From Takakia lepidozioides (lineage: Eukaryota > Streptophyta > Takakiopsida > Takakiales > Takakiaceae), in assembly GCA_030704615.1 (NCBI GenBank), contig CM060731.1:12710001-12774000 (forward strand): DNA of 64,000 bases, read 5' to 3'. Under the pieces are notes generated by a model. That model worked only from the letters and a program-made list of their open reading frames with translations. It did no database searches and was not told the DNA's origin. Made by a program: the position numbers and the translations under genes. Shown here in pieces: positions 1-11,429 of the stretch. Each line of letters starts with the position of its first letter. Within the stretch, counting starts at the first letter, position 1.

Positions 1-1285
1 TTGCTGTGGAGGCAATGGTTTTTGGATCCAGGAAACGACATCGCTAGGCTTCTTACAGCTATGCACGACGTGAACAAGTAAGTCATCCAGGAGATTTCAT
101 TCCCTCTGTAGTGTCTTGTTAATCCTCAAAAAACAGTGTTAAGGAATGCAATGTTTCCAATGTTTTTGCAGATCGACAGAGAAATCGCATGTGACAACAA
201 GCTTGGTTCACACACTATTCCGAATTCAGAGGATTGGTCTGATGAAGCTGGATGATTTTCGGACAGTACTACCACCCAATATCATCAAGAAGTGCGAAAC
301 AGGAAGAGCTGCAGGCACTTGGTATTCTTTGACACGAGAGGCGTTTTCTGGAGTACATGTATGCGGTAAGCCCGAGTCTGTAATCTGTTTACTTTTCGAA
401 TACATGTTTGTAGTCCCTTCGGAGCTAATCACTACTTGAATGAATGCAGCAAGAACTGGCAGAGGCAGCTGAGAAGGGAAAATCCGAATATTACCGCACT
501 ACACCAGAAGAACTAAGGACATCAAAGGGTGTGGAAGCTGCAATAAAGAAGGAGTTTGAAATGTGAAGAACCAAATTGATGTCAGCCTTCGGAAAGCAGC
601 TTAGAATAGTAGATCCTGGACTTGGTCCTGAGTTCCTTCAGCAGATCAAAACACACTATGACAAGCATGTGCATTCGGAGATGCAGCAGGAGAAATTGCA
701 CCGGCTGGCCATATCGATGGTCGACCCACAAACAAAAATAAGGTGGCTGGAGATATGGAACTCAGATCAAACAGTAAAGGACTTGAATCAGTTCCCAAAG
801 AGCACCATACAGCCTGGCACAAAGGTGGAAGGAATCAGTGATTTGGTGTTTGATAACTGGCTCCACAAGGCTACATTTTGGAGTCAGGTGTGTATTCGAA
901 CATGCTGTTTCTTCTCTTCTTCAAGTATGTGATGTGTATCTTTTTTTGCAATTCTGACAAATATACTATTTGCAGCTCGAAAAGCGCGCCGTCATTGTGC
1001 TGGATCAACTTGAAGGACCTGAACATTGCGATTGTTTCCCCTCCCCAAATGTCATTGGAGGCATACATAAGGAAGTGGAGAGGTCTCACCTGGAGATACT
1101 GTTTTTCCTTTTTTCCGGGAGTTCTCCAAAGATGGTAACATTTTACGGTCCAACGATTTTGACAGTCAGGTTGGAGGAGAGTGGGCCATGATGCGAGTTG
1201 TGTACAGGTGCAATGTCATACTTGAAACTCTACTGTTTTTTTGGGAAAATGTGGCTTCATATGGATTGCAATCTTAGATCAGATT

Positions 1286-2006
1286 GAATGTCGTTGACGA
1301 CATTCACTTCTTTGTCTAAAGTCATTCTTAAGCGAGTTATGAATTCACCTGGTTAGGATCTAAGGGTGCAATTATATTGTCCCTGATTAGAATTGATATG
1401 TCCTTGAAATGGCGTTGACGATATTGTCACATACGGAGTTGTTGAGAGGTCCTCAGAGTTATTTAAATTTTTGTAATGTCCATAGAGGTTACAGTGAGGG
1501 TTCCTCACTTCATTTTGCTGAATGTCAATGCAGACATTCAGTTGTTCTGCATTGTTTTTGCCTCTTGCGATGAATGTGGAGGCTTGATAAGCTCTGTTTT
1601 AAGAAATCCAAAGTGAATGTCGTTGACGACATTCACAGCTGTGTCTGTATTATTCAACAGCGACAAATTCAATTTACATGGATTGGGGAGCTAAGTAATT
1701 GGTTTCTTTTTGTATTTTTGTGAATGGCGTTGACGCCATTCACATACAGTGATGTTGTGAGGTCCTCAGTGATAGGTTCGTTATGAATGTGCATTGAGTT
1801 TGCCTGGAGGTTCCTTACTCAATTTTTTGATTTCCATCCTGTGATTTTGCTTCATTTAAGTAATAATTTGGCTTCATTAGTGAATGTCGTTGACGACATT
1901 CACTTCTATGTCTGTGTCATTTCTAAACGATAATTTGCATTCACCTGGATTAGGGTGTATTTACAGTGTCATTGAATGGAATGTTCTGAATGGCGTTGAC
2001 GACATT
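1286..2006. repeat. Array of six palindromes in a methyltransferase-gene intron
   Basis: Six copies of a palindrome with arms GTGAATGTCGT and ACGACATTCAC around a TG centre. Centres lie near 1295, 1416, 1624, 1731, 1891 and 1997. The copy at 1720-1743 has GGCGT/ACGCC in the arms, so both arms changed together; the 1416 and 1997 copies are imperfect. Spacings are about 121, 208, 107, 160 and 106 bp, four of them close to multiples of 53. The array sits in the intron 1208-2149. Flanks also resemble each other (gaggtcctcag and ttcacctgg recur), so a larger degenerate unit is likely. Confidence 0.85.
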
Positions 2007-2912
2007 CATATCTGGAGCAGTAGTGTGGTCCTGAAAGGTCCTTGGAGCAGTTCTCAGAGCCATTTCAATCTATGTTTTATTCTTTCTGTTCTACTTGCAT
2101 CTTACTCACTGAGCGCTTTTGTGGGTTGGGATTTATCTCCTTTTTTCAGGTACACGAAATATGTGCTTATGGAAGGAAATCACCTGAGCGGAATTCCCGA
2201 CTATCTTGACATGTGGTCGGACCCTGCAAACGATCCAACCATGTATACTGCAGGGATATTGAAGGACTGGAGTCCTTCTCACTTCAGAGACTGTGGGTGG
2301 TACCTTGACTGCCCACCTGAGCACACGACCTTTCAAGAACAGCATATGAAATACTTGAACAATAACGCTGAGATGCTGGCGCCTTTGACTGACGAAGAGT
2401 ATCAACGAAACATAGCAACATTGGCTGCCAAGGAGCCTGATGCTCAGGGAACGCCGCAGAAGGGAAAGAAGGCGGGCCGCAAACCAAAAGACAAGGCTGT
2501 TGATGTCATAGCCATCTCACCAGCAAAGCCAAAGGACAAAGACAAGTCCAAAGAGAAGGAAAAGGACAAGGGGAAGGAGAATGAAAAGGAGATGGAGAGT
2601 GGGCAGGACTTTACTGCTGGAAGATATACCCGCACTCTTCAGTGCGTGTTCGATGCCAAGCCACACCCTTCCCGTTCTGATTCAGCAGGAGAGATGAAAA
2701 TTGTTAATGAGGGTTGGCTTTCGATGATGCAGAGTCGAAAGAGAGGATACACTGGGGTGCCATCCCTACCTGGGACAATATAATCTCATTCCTCAATCTG
2801 GTGAGAATTCCAGTTTCTTTCCTTTTTCTCTGAAAGTTTCGTTGGCAGTATTTCAGTCTCGTTCTTTGAAAACATCTTGCCATCGTTCTTATAAAAAACA
2901 TGTCTGTTGCAG

Positions 2913-3920
2913 GTGAGCACAGGTCCCACCTTCGTGTGCGGTGTGCAGAAAACTTATGCGGCCGACATTGTCATTCTCGACATCCCGGATGGCCAGTGCC
3001 AGAAGTTCTCCAAAGGGCAAGACGCCAGGCTGGAACAAATTCGAGGACAACTACTGGAGTTGGGTGTTCGGGTTCTGTAACAATTTCCTCTCTGATGCAG
3101 GGACACTTCTGCTTTTTCAGTCATGTGACAATGATAGTCGTCGGGCATTGGCATCATACCTCAAGTCTTCAGGGTTTGAAGTTTTGCGCACATGGAATTG
3201 TGTGAACAGCCTCTACCTTGTGAAAGGGGGTTTCCCTGGTCAGCTGGTATGCGTCTCCCTTCTGCTTGTGCTTTGATCATGAGTTTCAATTTTCTCTGCA
3301 GCTCCACTCTAGTAAATCACCGATTCATGATTTTTTTGTGTCAGAGTTCTGAATAGCCGATGTACACACTTCCACTATAGATTGTGTTTACCACACTAAC
3401 CTGCTATCTTTGCCAGACGAGGATGTTCGAGGCGATCTGCCTGCGGAGGATTCGCACATCAAAGACACCATCCTCCATCCGCAGCTTTGAGATTTCTGAC
3501 CAGGGTTGTTTCGTCAACCCCCCCTATGAGCCCCATGTCGATGACATTTTGTACAACTTCATGCAGTCCAGTCAGACTCTGAAGAGACCAGATGGCACTC
3601 CCTGGAGAGGTGCAAAGGAAAAGTCACCAGCATTCATGCAAATACTGCTGGAGTCATGCAGCCACCGCTCTGCACGGGTGGTCGATCTTTCTGTGTCCAC
3701 AGGTTCGTTTTTTCCCTTCCGAATTGGTTTCCTTTCAACAGTTTCATCTGCTTAAATCCCCCCCTCCAAACTGTTCATGTTCTCCTGTCTGGTGCAGGAG
3801 CAACTTACCACGCATGCAAGGCAGGCGGAAGAAGCCTTTTTGGCATGGAGGGTGATTCTGACCTCTACAACCGTGCTCCTCCCCCTTTTGTCTGGCTCCA
3901 CTTCAGGCACACAGACTGAT
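2913..3920 (+). pseudogene. Beta-class methyltransferase-like core of copy 1
   Basis: Three exons (2913-3246, 3417-3702, 3798-3920). First comes DIVILDIPDG, at the place of catalytic motif IV, followed by GTLLLFQS, then a region ending SGFEVLRTWN. The next exon has FVNPPYEP (an NPPY box), then KSPAFMQILLESC leading into VVDLSVSTGAT, a good match to SAM-binding motif I, followed by GRSLFGMEGD, like motif II. In DNA N4/N6 methyltransferases of the beta class (DNA_methylase type) the order is motif IV, a KP..L helix, then motif I, as seen here. The canonical DPPY/SPPY is DIPDG in the first exon, so either NPPY is the catalytic box or the enzyme is altered. A frameshift near 3010-3030 separates LDIPDG from the KFEDNYW segment. 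An RNA or small-molecule methyltransferase of the same fold cannot be excluded. Confidence 0.5.
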
Positions 3921-5100
3921 CGGATTCAATTCGAAATGATGACGATCCCGAAGATAAGCAGGTCGACAACGACTTTTCATGTGAGTAAGTGCTAAACCCT
4001 CTTTGGGAGTCATACTCAATTTCTCGATAACATCAAAGTTACAGTAATAACTTTTTCAGGCTGTCTTTCAGGAAAGGCAGCGGTGGATCTTCAGGAGATA
4101 CAGTCATTTCTGGCGAGTCTGTTTTCGACAGCCCCCTTTCCAATTTTCTGCTTCCTGTTTATGCGAAGCAATGGCACTTCACGCGGCCGAGTCCCTATCC
4201 CCTGACTTTTTAGTGGCCAGCCGTAGGTGTATCCAGCGTGGATCCGGTGTTCTAAAATACTTAGATGCAGAGGAAGAGGGGATACATTGTACTGACTCTG
4301 AGTCAGACTGAACTGTATTCTTTTAATATTCATTTTCATATTATCTGGAAAACGTTGAATCCCTTTCCTCCACCGTAGTTGTTCCTTTAGAACAATAATA
4401 ATCACAGAATCAACTTTCGTTTAAATTGCTATATGTATGAATCCATCTCACAAACCTTCCTGACTCTTCTCATATCCATTGTGCATTCATCTACACTGTA
4501 TTCATGCGTGCTCCATTCATGAAAGCTTCCTTTGTACAACATCCATTGTACATTCATCCTCTGTACTCTTTAATCCACCCCACAAACCTTCCACACTCAT
4601 TTCATATACGTTGTGCATTCGTCAAAAGATTTGGTCATGCATCTTCCTGTCATGAATTTTTGTCATTGCTCAACATCCATTATATTCATCCATTTTACTC
4701 TTATCCATCCGTCATTCATCCATCTACATACATTTTTCACACTCATCCATCTGTTTATCATCCAACTGTACATTCATCCATCCTTTATTCAATGCCTTTT
4801 ATTATGTCGTCCAGCTTGTTTCCGCGGGTAAAGGGTGCCAATCCGCGGGAATACACTCCACTTCTTTTTGGGCGCGTGGTGACGCGGCCTTCACGTGTGA
4901 TGACGTGGACTGAGCCCCGTGACGTGGCATTTGCGCAAGGTGACGTGGCGTGAGCGCAGTTGCGCTCACGTGACCAGGCTCACGCCGAGGCATCCCTGTA
5001 GTTCCATGAACCTCCATTGTCCAGTACTTGGAAAGGTACAGGGACGGTTGGTCAAAACTTTGGTAGTATAACTCGTCAGATCCTCCTCAATGGATCCACG
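3921..5100. other. Non-coding stretch with CATTCATCC low-complexity tract
   Basis: No gene recognised. About 4440-4800 is a pyrimidine-rich degenerate tandem of CATTCATCCATC-like words. About 4870-4980 is GC-rich and holds several TGACGTGG/CACGTG (G-box or ABRE-like) words and a palindrome listed separately. Confidence 0.6.
4949..4970. repeat. Isolated 22-bp palindrome within a G-box-like cluster
   Basis: Perfect palindrome with arms CGTGAGCGCA and TGCGCTCACG around a GT centre. It has the same architecture (10-bp arms, 2-nt centre) as the palindromes near the methyltransferase-like genes, but a different sequence. TGACGTGG occurs just upstream and CACGTG overlaps its right edge. It could be a regulatory site or one member of the palindrome class. 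Confidence 0.6.
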
Positions 5101-7600
5101 TAAACAATGTTGTGTGGACAATGCCTCCACGAAAAAATACGACAAGGAATAGCACTAAGAGAATTGCTGCCGCCAAAGCAGTGAAGGCGCGCGCTAATTT
5201 GGAGGAGGCTAATCATTAGTCAGAAAGCGAGTCGTGCGAGCGAGTTCCAGACCAAGGACAAATTGTTGAGGTCAACTCTAGTACTTCGATTTAAGAAATA
5301 AATTTTGTCTTCTCTATATTGCCCTTCTTGTTTGCGTCGGGGGATCCTTTTTGTTATCTTCTTATGTCGCACTGAACCTTGAGTGTCCAGTGGACGTTCT
5401 CATCCTTTGTTCTGGTGTGCTGGATTCTGGCCTGCTGTACATTCTGGTCAACAAAGAAAACCTTGTGGGGGAGTTTGGCCTACATAACATACAGATCACA
5501 AGAACAAAAATGGCGGGCATGACCATTGGAGTCTTCAAACTTGGTCAAAGTGGTTTTTAACAACGAAAGAAAATGGCCCATTTCTAGTTCTTCTCTCTAA
5601 GATTGAACTTGCTTTTCGCATAACCAATTATCCCACTGAAGTCTCCCACTAGGAGGAGCCTTACCCAATCGTTGTTGACATACTTTTCAATTTGCCAGTC
5701 GTGAAGTTTTTTCTCTGAGGTTTTCCTCCATTTTCCCTCTAAGCTCTACGACTTTTCTGCACCAAATTTTCATTTCATTTCATTTTTATACTTCTCATCT
5801 TTGGCCCTGGTTTAAGAGGGAATTTCACTTGTCATTTTTTGTTGTTCAAATTTTAAGCAATTTTCATTTCTCATAGTTTTTATTTGGTGGTCTGACTTTT
5901 TATCCTCTCTTATGTTTTCTTCGGATCCATTTTCTCCCGTGAGAACTAGACGCTTCCCAAAGTCGTTATATAACGCCATTTTCTTTCCAAATCTCATAGG
6001 GTGTACTTTCAGCTCTTTTTTTGGCAATTTAGGATTTAGGATTGACAAACATTTTTTATACCTTGCTTTTTATGTTAGCATTACCCCTAACCCCTACCCT
6101 TTTCTGCAAATGGCCCATGAACTATTCATACCATAACCATAACCATTATGGTTATTGAAATGTCTTCTCCTTTCGCTAGGTTTTTCCTTTGTTTTGGATT
6201 GACATGCACTTAGGCATGTTACAGTTTGCTTTCTATATTACATCTTAATATCAGGTTCCAAGGACGAGTCTTTCATTTAAATACTTGTCCATAATATTAG
6301 GTTCTTCATTTTTATTTTGCTTACTAGTGCCCTACTAACAACACTAAGTTCTAGCGAATGGAGTCTTCCACAACCATTATGGTTATCAAAATCTCTTCAA
6401 TGTTACATCCAAATTCTCATTTTGTACCCTACTAACACACACTAAGTTGTAGCAAGTGCGAGTCTTCCGACATGTATGCTCACCATTTCTGCCTTCAACC
6501 TTCGTCGGAAACCCTAAACAAAACCCTACGCCATTGTTACGTCTAAACCCTTACCCTTCCCCTGCAAATGGGAATGAAGTATCCATACCATAACCATATG
6601 TATCTTAATACCAAGTTCCAAGGACGAATCCTCAATCTAAATACTTCTCTGGCCCAATGACTCTTCCATAATATTTGTTTATCTATTTTTATTTTTATTT
6701 TTTATCCTACTAACACACACCAAGTTCTAGCGAGTGTGAGTCTTCCATATTTGTTTGTCCATTTGTACCTTAAACCCAAACTGAAAACCCTACCTTTACC
6801 ATCACCCCTAAACCATTAATCTTACCATAAACCAATAACTTTAGTGTACTACCCTAGTTACACTCCAAACCTTATTGTACTACCATGTTACATCTTCTCG
6901 ATGTTTCATGCTCTTTTAATATTTTCTTTTGTTGGATAAGGTATGATAGAATGATTACAGGGATATCAAATTCCTCAACCATTTCTTAATTCTACCGAGT
7001 GTGAGTCCATCATATTTGTTTGTCCTTTTGTACCCTAAATCCAAACCCTAAACCCTTACCCTTACTGTAAACCCAAACATTATTGCACTTCTCTCTAGTT
7101 ACACCCCAAACCTTATTGTACTACCCTAGTACCTCTTCCGAATGTTTCATGCTATTCTAATATTTTATTGCCCTTGTCAGATCCAAAACATGATTCATTC
7201 CAATGGCGTGGTATGTGAACATTGTGCTTCATATGAAGATTCAATCAATAAAATTACTAGCAAGTTGTATTGAGTATGGTAGAGTAGGAGTCTGACCCAT
7301 GTTCGATGCGACCCATTTGTTTATCGTGATCCTGCAATGGAATATTACATTATTCGACTTCCAAGTGGACGTTCAATGAATTGTTCAATACTGCTACTTC
7401 ACATTGAGCAACTCAATGTCAAATAGACCTCTTATATGACACATTTTGAAACAAGTATGACATCACCTGTAATTTCACAATGTTCAATCACATATTACAC
7501 CATGATATTATTAATATTTCAATTAATTTTAATTCAAATATATATTAAGTTTAGTCCGGATTTAAGCCAAAAGTCCAGAATTATTAAAATAATGTTAGTT
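5101..7600. repeat. Non-coding stretch with degenerate telomere-like and tandem repeats
   Basis: A short ORF starts at about 5132 (MPPRKNTTRNSTKRI, Lys/Arg-rich, in-frame TAG at about 5216); it could be a first exon of the recombinase relic downstream but no donor site supports this. From about 6060 to 7110 the sequence has dispersed CCCTAAACCC-like words and a recurring segment, CCTACTAACACACAC then AAGTTCTAGCGAGTG, at about 6330, 6425, 6705 and, partially, 6990. No coding function seen. Confidence 0.5.
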
Positions 7601-7603
7601 GCA

Positions 7604-8878
7604 GGCTAAGTTTGCCAAAGGTTTCAAAGCAATTGATCCTGATGCTATGATCAAGATCATGAATGGTGGTGATCGAAATTCCAGCCGCAAGGACAAGTGG
7701 GAAAAGACACGCTTCGCCGTATGGCAGAAATTCCGGGGAATTCCAGAAACATCAATTGAAGATTTATTTGAAGTTGATTGCAAAGCTCTTGTCGATCAGT
7801 TCTATGATTTTTTCTTGATGGTCTTGAAAACAAATGGGAAGCCCTATCCAGCAGAAACTGTTGGATCACTTTTTCCGAGGTTTGGGAAGATGCATTAGAG
7901 CATGTTGCGAGAAGAATCAAGTGGAGTCTGGTGTAGCTCAAGTGCCGTTCTGCATCTACACTGATCCACGCTTTTCTAAGGCGAAATTGGCCTATGAAAG
8001 TGCTATACGAAAAAGCGTTGAGCTAGGTATGGGCCTTTAGAGGAAATCATCGCCTGCTCTCACTTATGGAGATGAGGCTGCCATGCTTACTCATCAGGAT
8101 TTCAGTACAGTGACACTTAGAGGCTGCTCCTTGAGAATTGCCTACTTCTGCACCAGAAATTTCTTTGTTCGCGGTGGTTCTGAACTCTACCGTTTGCGGG
8201 AATGCGACTTCACATTTGGCAATGATGAGTTCGGCCAGTATGTCCTGTAAGTAATCTGTTTCCTTATGTTCTTGTTTGTTTAAGTTTAATATATGGTAAA
8301 TATATTATGAATATAATATTGCATGTTGAATGCTTCTCTGCAAGTTTCAAGAAAGAGCTGGAACAAAAAACTGGAAAGTGACAATAACCAAGTGTCAACC
8401 TGAGAAGTTACGACGACCAGTGAAGTATTACATTGCAGATGTTTATGATACGTTCATGACATTCTACGAACACCGTCCATCTCTTCATGAGGATCCAAAT
8501 GGTGAGTCTCTTCCTCTGTTTTTGAGAGCTGCGGAGCTTCCTGACATGAAAAAACCCGGCATATGGTATACACGACAACGTATTGGAGAGAAAACCATTG
8601 GTACGTGGGTGAAAAAAATGGTTGCAGTTGTTCCAGATCTTCCTGATGGAATTACTCCAACAAGACTGGGCGAGTAACCGGCTGTAGACGTATGAAATAG
8701 CAATGAGAACCACATGACATCAATCTCATGAGGCTTTCATGCGTTATGACTCTGACAAGGAGGGTGTGTATGATAGGGCGGTGCAGAATATTATCAGTGG
8801 AGAGGTTGGTGCTGGTGGCGACATAAGTTGGAATGAAGCTCTACGGGTTGAGACAGAACGGTACAAAGAAGCGCAAAT
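7604..8878 (+). pseudogene. Crypton/ZMYM-type (DUF3504) tyrosine recombinase relic
   Basis: Pieces of one protein run through several frames. 7604-7880 gives an N-terminal DNA-binding-like region (DQFYDFFLMVLKTNGKPY). A frameshift near 7870 leads to RGLGRCIRACCEKNQ and on to 8038, then a TAG and LRGCSLRIAYFCTRNFF with ELYRLRECDF at 8040-8248. An intron of about 100 bp (8249-8343) precedes 8344-8677, with YEHRPSLHEDP, LPLFLRAAE and WYTRQRIGEKTIGTWV. After another frameshift, GHQSHEAFMRYD appears at about 8722. This matches the order of DUF3504 recombinases (ZMYM2, QRICH1 and KIAA1958 in animals; Cryptons as mobile elements): fold entry, a WYxxxPLG-like box, then GHxS...Y with the candidate Tyr nucleophile. 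Stops and frameshifts make it inactive. Confidence 0.6.
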
Positions 8879-9324
8879 TAAAAAATCGTACAGGTGTTGA
8901 TGGAGTAGCATCCGAGGTTAATAAGGATTTATGTCGTTTGTCTATTGCAGGATCCAACGGCACAAAAACTGATAATATAGCCAACTTACCATCAATGCCA
9001 GTTCATATGGATGTTGAGAACCATGTTCCAGGCGTTTCTGTTTCTGTCCCTGAACTAGTTCATTCGCCTCAGCGTGTTCTTAAGAGAACCAGAAGTCATG
9101 GAGATGAAATGAACGTTGATGAGAAAGAGATACAAGTATGTGGCATTTCTCAAAATTCAATGGTCTGGACGACATCTTCTCATAACTGTTCCATGTCACT
9201 AATAGCCCGCGAGCCTGCTGAACCAACGGGTCTACCGAGGCCTGCTCCAGAGCGTAACTGGTGTTTCCACCGTGCTGCTCATTGCTCTTCCAGAAAATGT
9301 CCCTTATTTGTGCCCTACCGTTAA
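8879..9324 (+). pseudogene. Possible C-terminal tail of the recombinase relic
   Basis: An ORF from 8833 continues past the recombinase end with a polar Ser/Pro-rich tail containing the basic segment RVLKRTRSHGDE. The first part is out of frame with the recombinase; the stretch at about 8950-9150 looks protein-like. No domain recognised. It may be a C-terminal extension, or chance coding in repeat-derived DNA. Confidence 0.25.
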
Positions 9325-9369
9325 CGTACAGGAACGGGCCTCTAAAACAACTGGAAACAGACACCAAAA

Positions 9370-9515
9370 CCGGTTACGTATAGGGGCAGGCCCCGAGTGG
9401 AGGGCATTCCTCGATATAAGGGCACTGCCACACAGCGGGAGCCCGATGCACTGCCCCAAACTAGAGGAATGCTCGACACGAGGGGTCTTCCCTTGCCAGT
9501 GTTTTTTTTTTTCAT
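9370..9515. repeat. Dispersed GC-rich foldback repeat, copy 1
   Basis: The segment around GGGCATTCCTCGATATAAGG is the near-exact reverse complement of 30070-30155 (TATTGAGGAATGCCC and flanks). It also contains internal GGCACTGCC and GCACTGCCCC words that can fold back. It is a short non-coding dispersed element in inverted orientation relative to its partner. Confidence 0.65.
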
Positions 9516-11340
9516 ATCTCCAAAATCACTGGCGAGGCCACCTGTGTATTCCACCCAGTACCCATGTGGTGAGAATATCGAGGTGACAAAGTTAGAAAAC
9601 TGGCTTATTCCAGGTGTCATGTTTTCATTGGTCCACGTCGGCAAGATTAGGCTATGAAATTATCTCCTGGTGTTTCTGGCGGAAATCTCGGATTTTACCC
9701 CAAAAATTTATGAAGCGAGACGTTTGTTTGTTGGCTCTGTCCTTTCAGGGCAGAGACTTTACATCATGTTGAAGTCAATGGACCTTACACTGTGTCAAGA
9801 GTATGATTGGTCTAAATTTTTTTTTAATATAAACTACGTGGCAGCTTGTGAAAATTGTTGCTTCAATGGACAGAGCCCCTTGCGGTTTGTGTCTTGTTTG
9901 TTTTGTTTTGTTTTGTAGCGTTGAGATGTCCCAAACCACAAGGCCCTAGCCCTGGTGCTTGATACCATTGGAAAGCCCTCAATGAGGAGGGGTGCGCCGG
10001 CTTGGTCTCCTGATTTTTGGACCTACGGTGTGGGAGATGTTGAATTTCAAGTACTTTTGGTCGCTGAAAATTTGCGAAAAATAGCAAAGTGGGAGTTCCT
10101 GGGACAATGATTAGAGCCTTGACATGAGATATATCAATAATGATTGGAAAAAGATAAATTGGGCCTTGACATTTGACATGGGAGACATACTTGGATACAT
10201 AAGAGATTGCACTTGGGCTTAGATGACACTGGACACTTGGGCCTTTACATGGGAGATGCACTTGGATACATGAATAGAACTTAGATTTCAATTCTTTACA
10301 CATGGGCAAATGACACAAGCTACCCTAGAGGTCGCATTTGGGCCTCAACATAGGAGACGCACTGGGATACATAGGAAATTGCACTTGGTCTTAGATTTCA
10401 ATTCTTCACACATAGGCCAAAGACACAAGCTACCCTAGAGATCACGCTAAGGCCTCGACATAGGAGACATACTCGGATACATAGAAGATCTTATACTTGG
10501 GCTTTAGATGACACTGAACACTTGGCCCAACGACACAAGCTACCCTAGAGGTCGCATTTGGGCCGGAGTCGCACTTGGATACATAAGGGATTGCACTAGA
10601 CTTAGATGACACAAGACATTTGGGCCAACGGCACCGGCTAACCTAGAGGTCACATTTGGGCCTCGACATAGGAGATGCACTGGATACATACGGGATTGCA
10701 CTTGGGCCAATGGCACAGGCTACCCTAGTCAATATATGAAAGAAGCCAGTTTGTTTTGTTTTGTAGCATTGAGATGTCCCAAACCGCAAGGCCCCAACCC
10801 TGGGGCTTGGTACCATTCGAAAGCCCTCGACGAGGAGGGATGCACGAGCTTGGTCTCATCATTTTTGGACCTGCGGTGTGGGAGATATGGAATTCCAAGT
10901 ACTTTTGGTGGCTGGAAATTCACAAAAAATAGCAAAATGGCTTTCCTAGGACAATGATTGGAGCCTCGACAAGAGTCTAGATATCAAGGGAAAGGTCTCC
11001 GGTTCAAATCTGTCGTAGGCTCTCTGGAAAAAAAATGATGAGATATGGCTAAAATGAATTTCAAGTATTTTTGATCGCTGGACAATGGTTGGAGCCTCGA
11101 CAAAAGGTTTCCGGTTCAAATCTGGTCCTAGGCTTTGTTGAAAAAAAATGATGAGATATGACTTGCTTCATATATTGATGTACTTGGACTTAGATGACAT
11201 TGGACACTTTGGGCCCACAACACATGCTACCCTAGAGGTCGCATTTGGGCCTCAACATAGGAGATGCACTTTGATACATATAGGAATGCACTTGGACTTA
11301 GATGACACTGGACTGGGGCGCGACATATGCTAGCCTAGTC
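9516..11340. repeat. Degenerate tandem and dispersed repeat cluster
   Basis: No gene. A module of about 210 bp, starting near GTTGAGATGTCCCAAAC and ending GGGACAATG, occurs at 9915-10110 and 10768-10955, and partly at 13257-13420. Between them (about 10130-10740 and 11150-11340) a 90-120-bp degenerate tandem repeats words such as GGCCTCGACATAGGAGA, ACTTGGATACATA, TTAGATGACACTGGACA and GCTACCCTAGAGGTCGCAT. Confidence 0.7.
10956..11150 (+). repeat. Two tRNA-derived SINE-like fragments with A-rich tails
   Basis: Both begin near TTGGAGCCTCGACA, contain a pol III B-box-like GGTTCAAATCT (11001 and 11113) and end GGCT...GAAAAAAAATGATGAG. A third copy is at 13419-13500 (B-box at 13459). No clear A-box, so these are tentative SINE-class repeats. 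Confidence 0.45.
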
Positions 11341-11429
11341 AATATATGAAGCAAGACGTTGTTTGTTTGTTTGTTTGTTTTGTTTGTGTTGTCACGTTGA
11401 GATGTTCCAAACGAGGAGGCCGCAGCCTG

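Larger units (their letters stand above)
1..3920 (+). pseudogene. Multi-exon DNA N4/N6-methyltransferase-like gene, copy 1 (degraded, 5' end outside window)
   Basis: Likely exons, read from splice sites and phase: <1-77, 172-358, 450-887, 976-~1207, 2150-2782, 2913-3246, 3417-3702, 3798-3920. All junctions are GT-AG and phases join correctly (for example phase 2 at 1207/2150, and phase 1 at 3702/3798 splitting the Gly codon of STG). The last exons carry methyltransferase motifs (separate entry). The 2150 exon ends in a Lys-rich charged tract with an AT-hook-like GRKPK (about 2475-2600). Damage: in-frame TGA at 564-566 (one transition from CGA), a frameshift inside the 976-1207 exon (the downstream frame ends WAMMRVVYR), and a frameshift near 3010-3030. 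The last two introns have the same position and phase as in copy 2 at 43.0-46.0 kb. Family assignment rests on motif order and is inference; the N-terminal exons are not recognised. Confidence 0.55.

Noticed and set aside
2444-2635. Minus-strand ORF rich in Ser/Phe/Leu
   Set aside because: Complement of the Lys/Glu low-complexity tract in the 2150-2782 exon.
1-3920. Bacterial restriction-modification methylase or contamination
   Set aside because: Spliced structure with matching intron phases in two copies shows a eukaryotic gene.
6060-7110. True telomeric or subtelomeric tract
   Set aside because: CCCTAAA words are scattered and degenerate, embedded in another repeat; no uninterrupted array.
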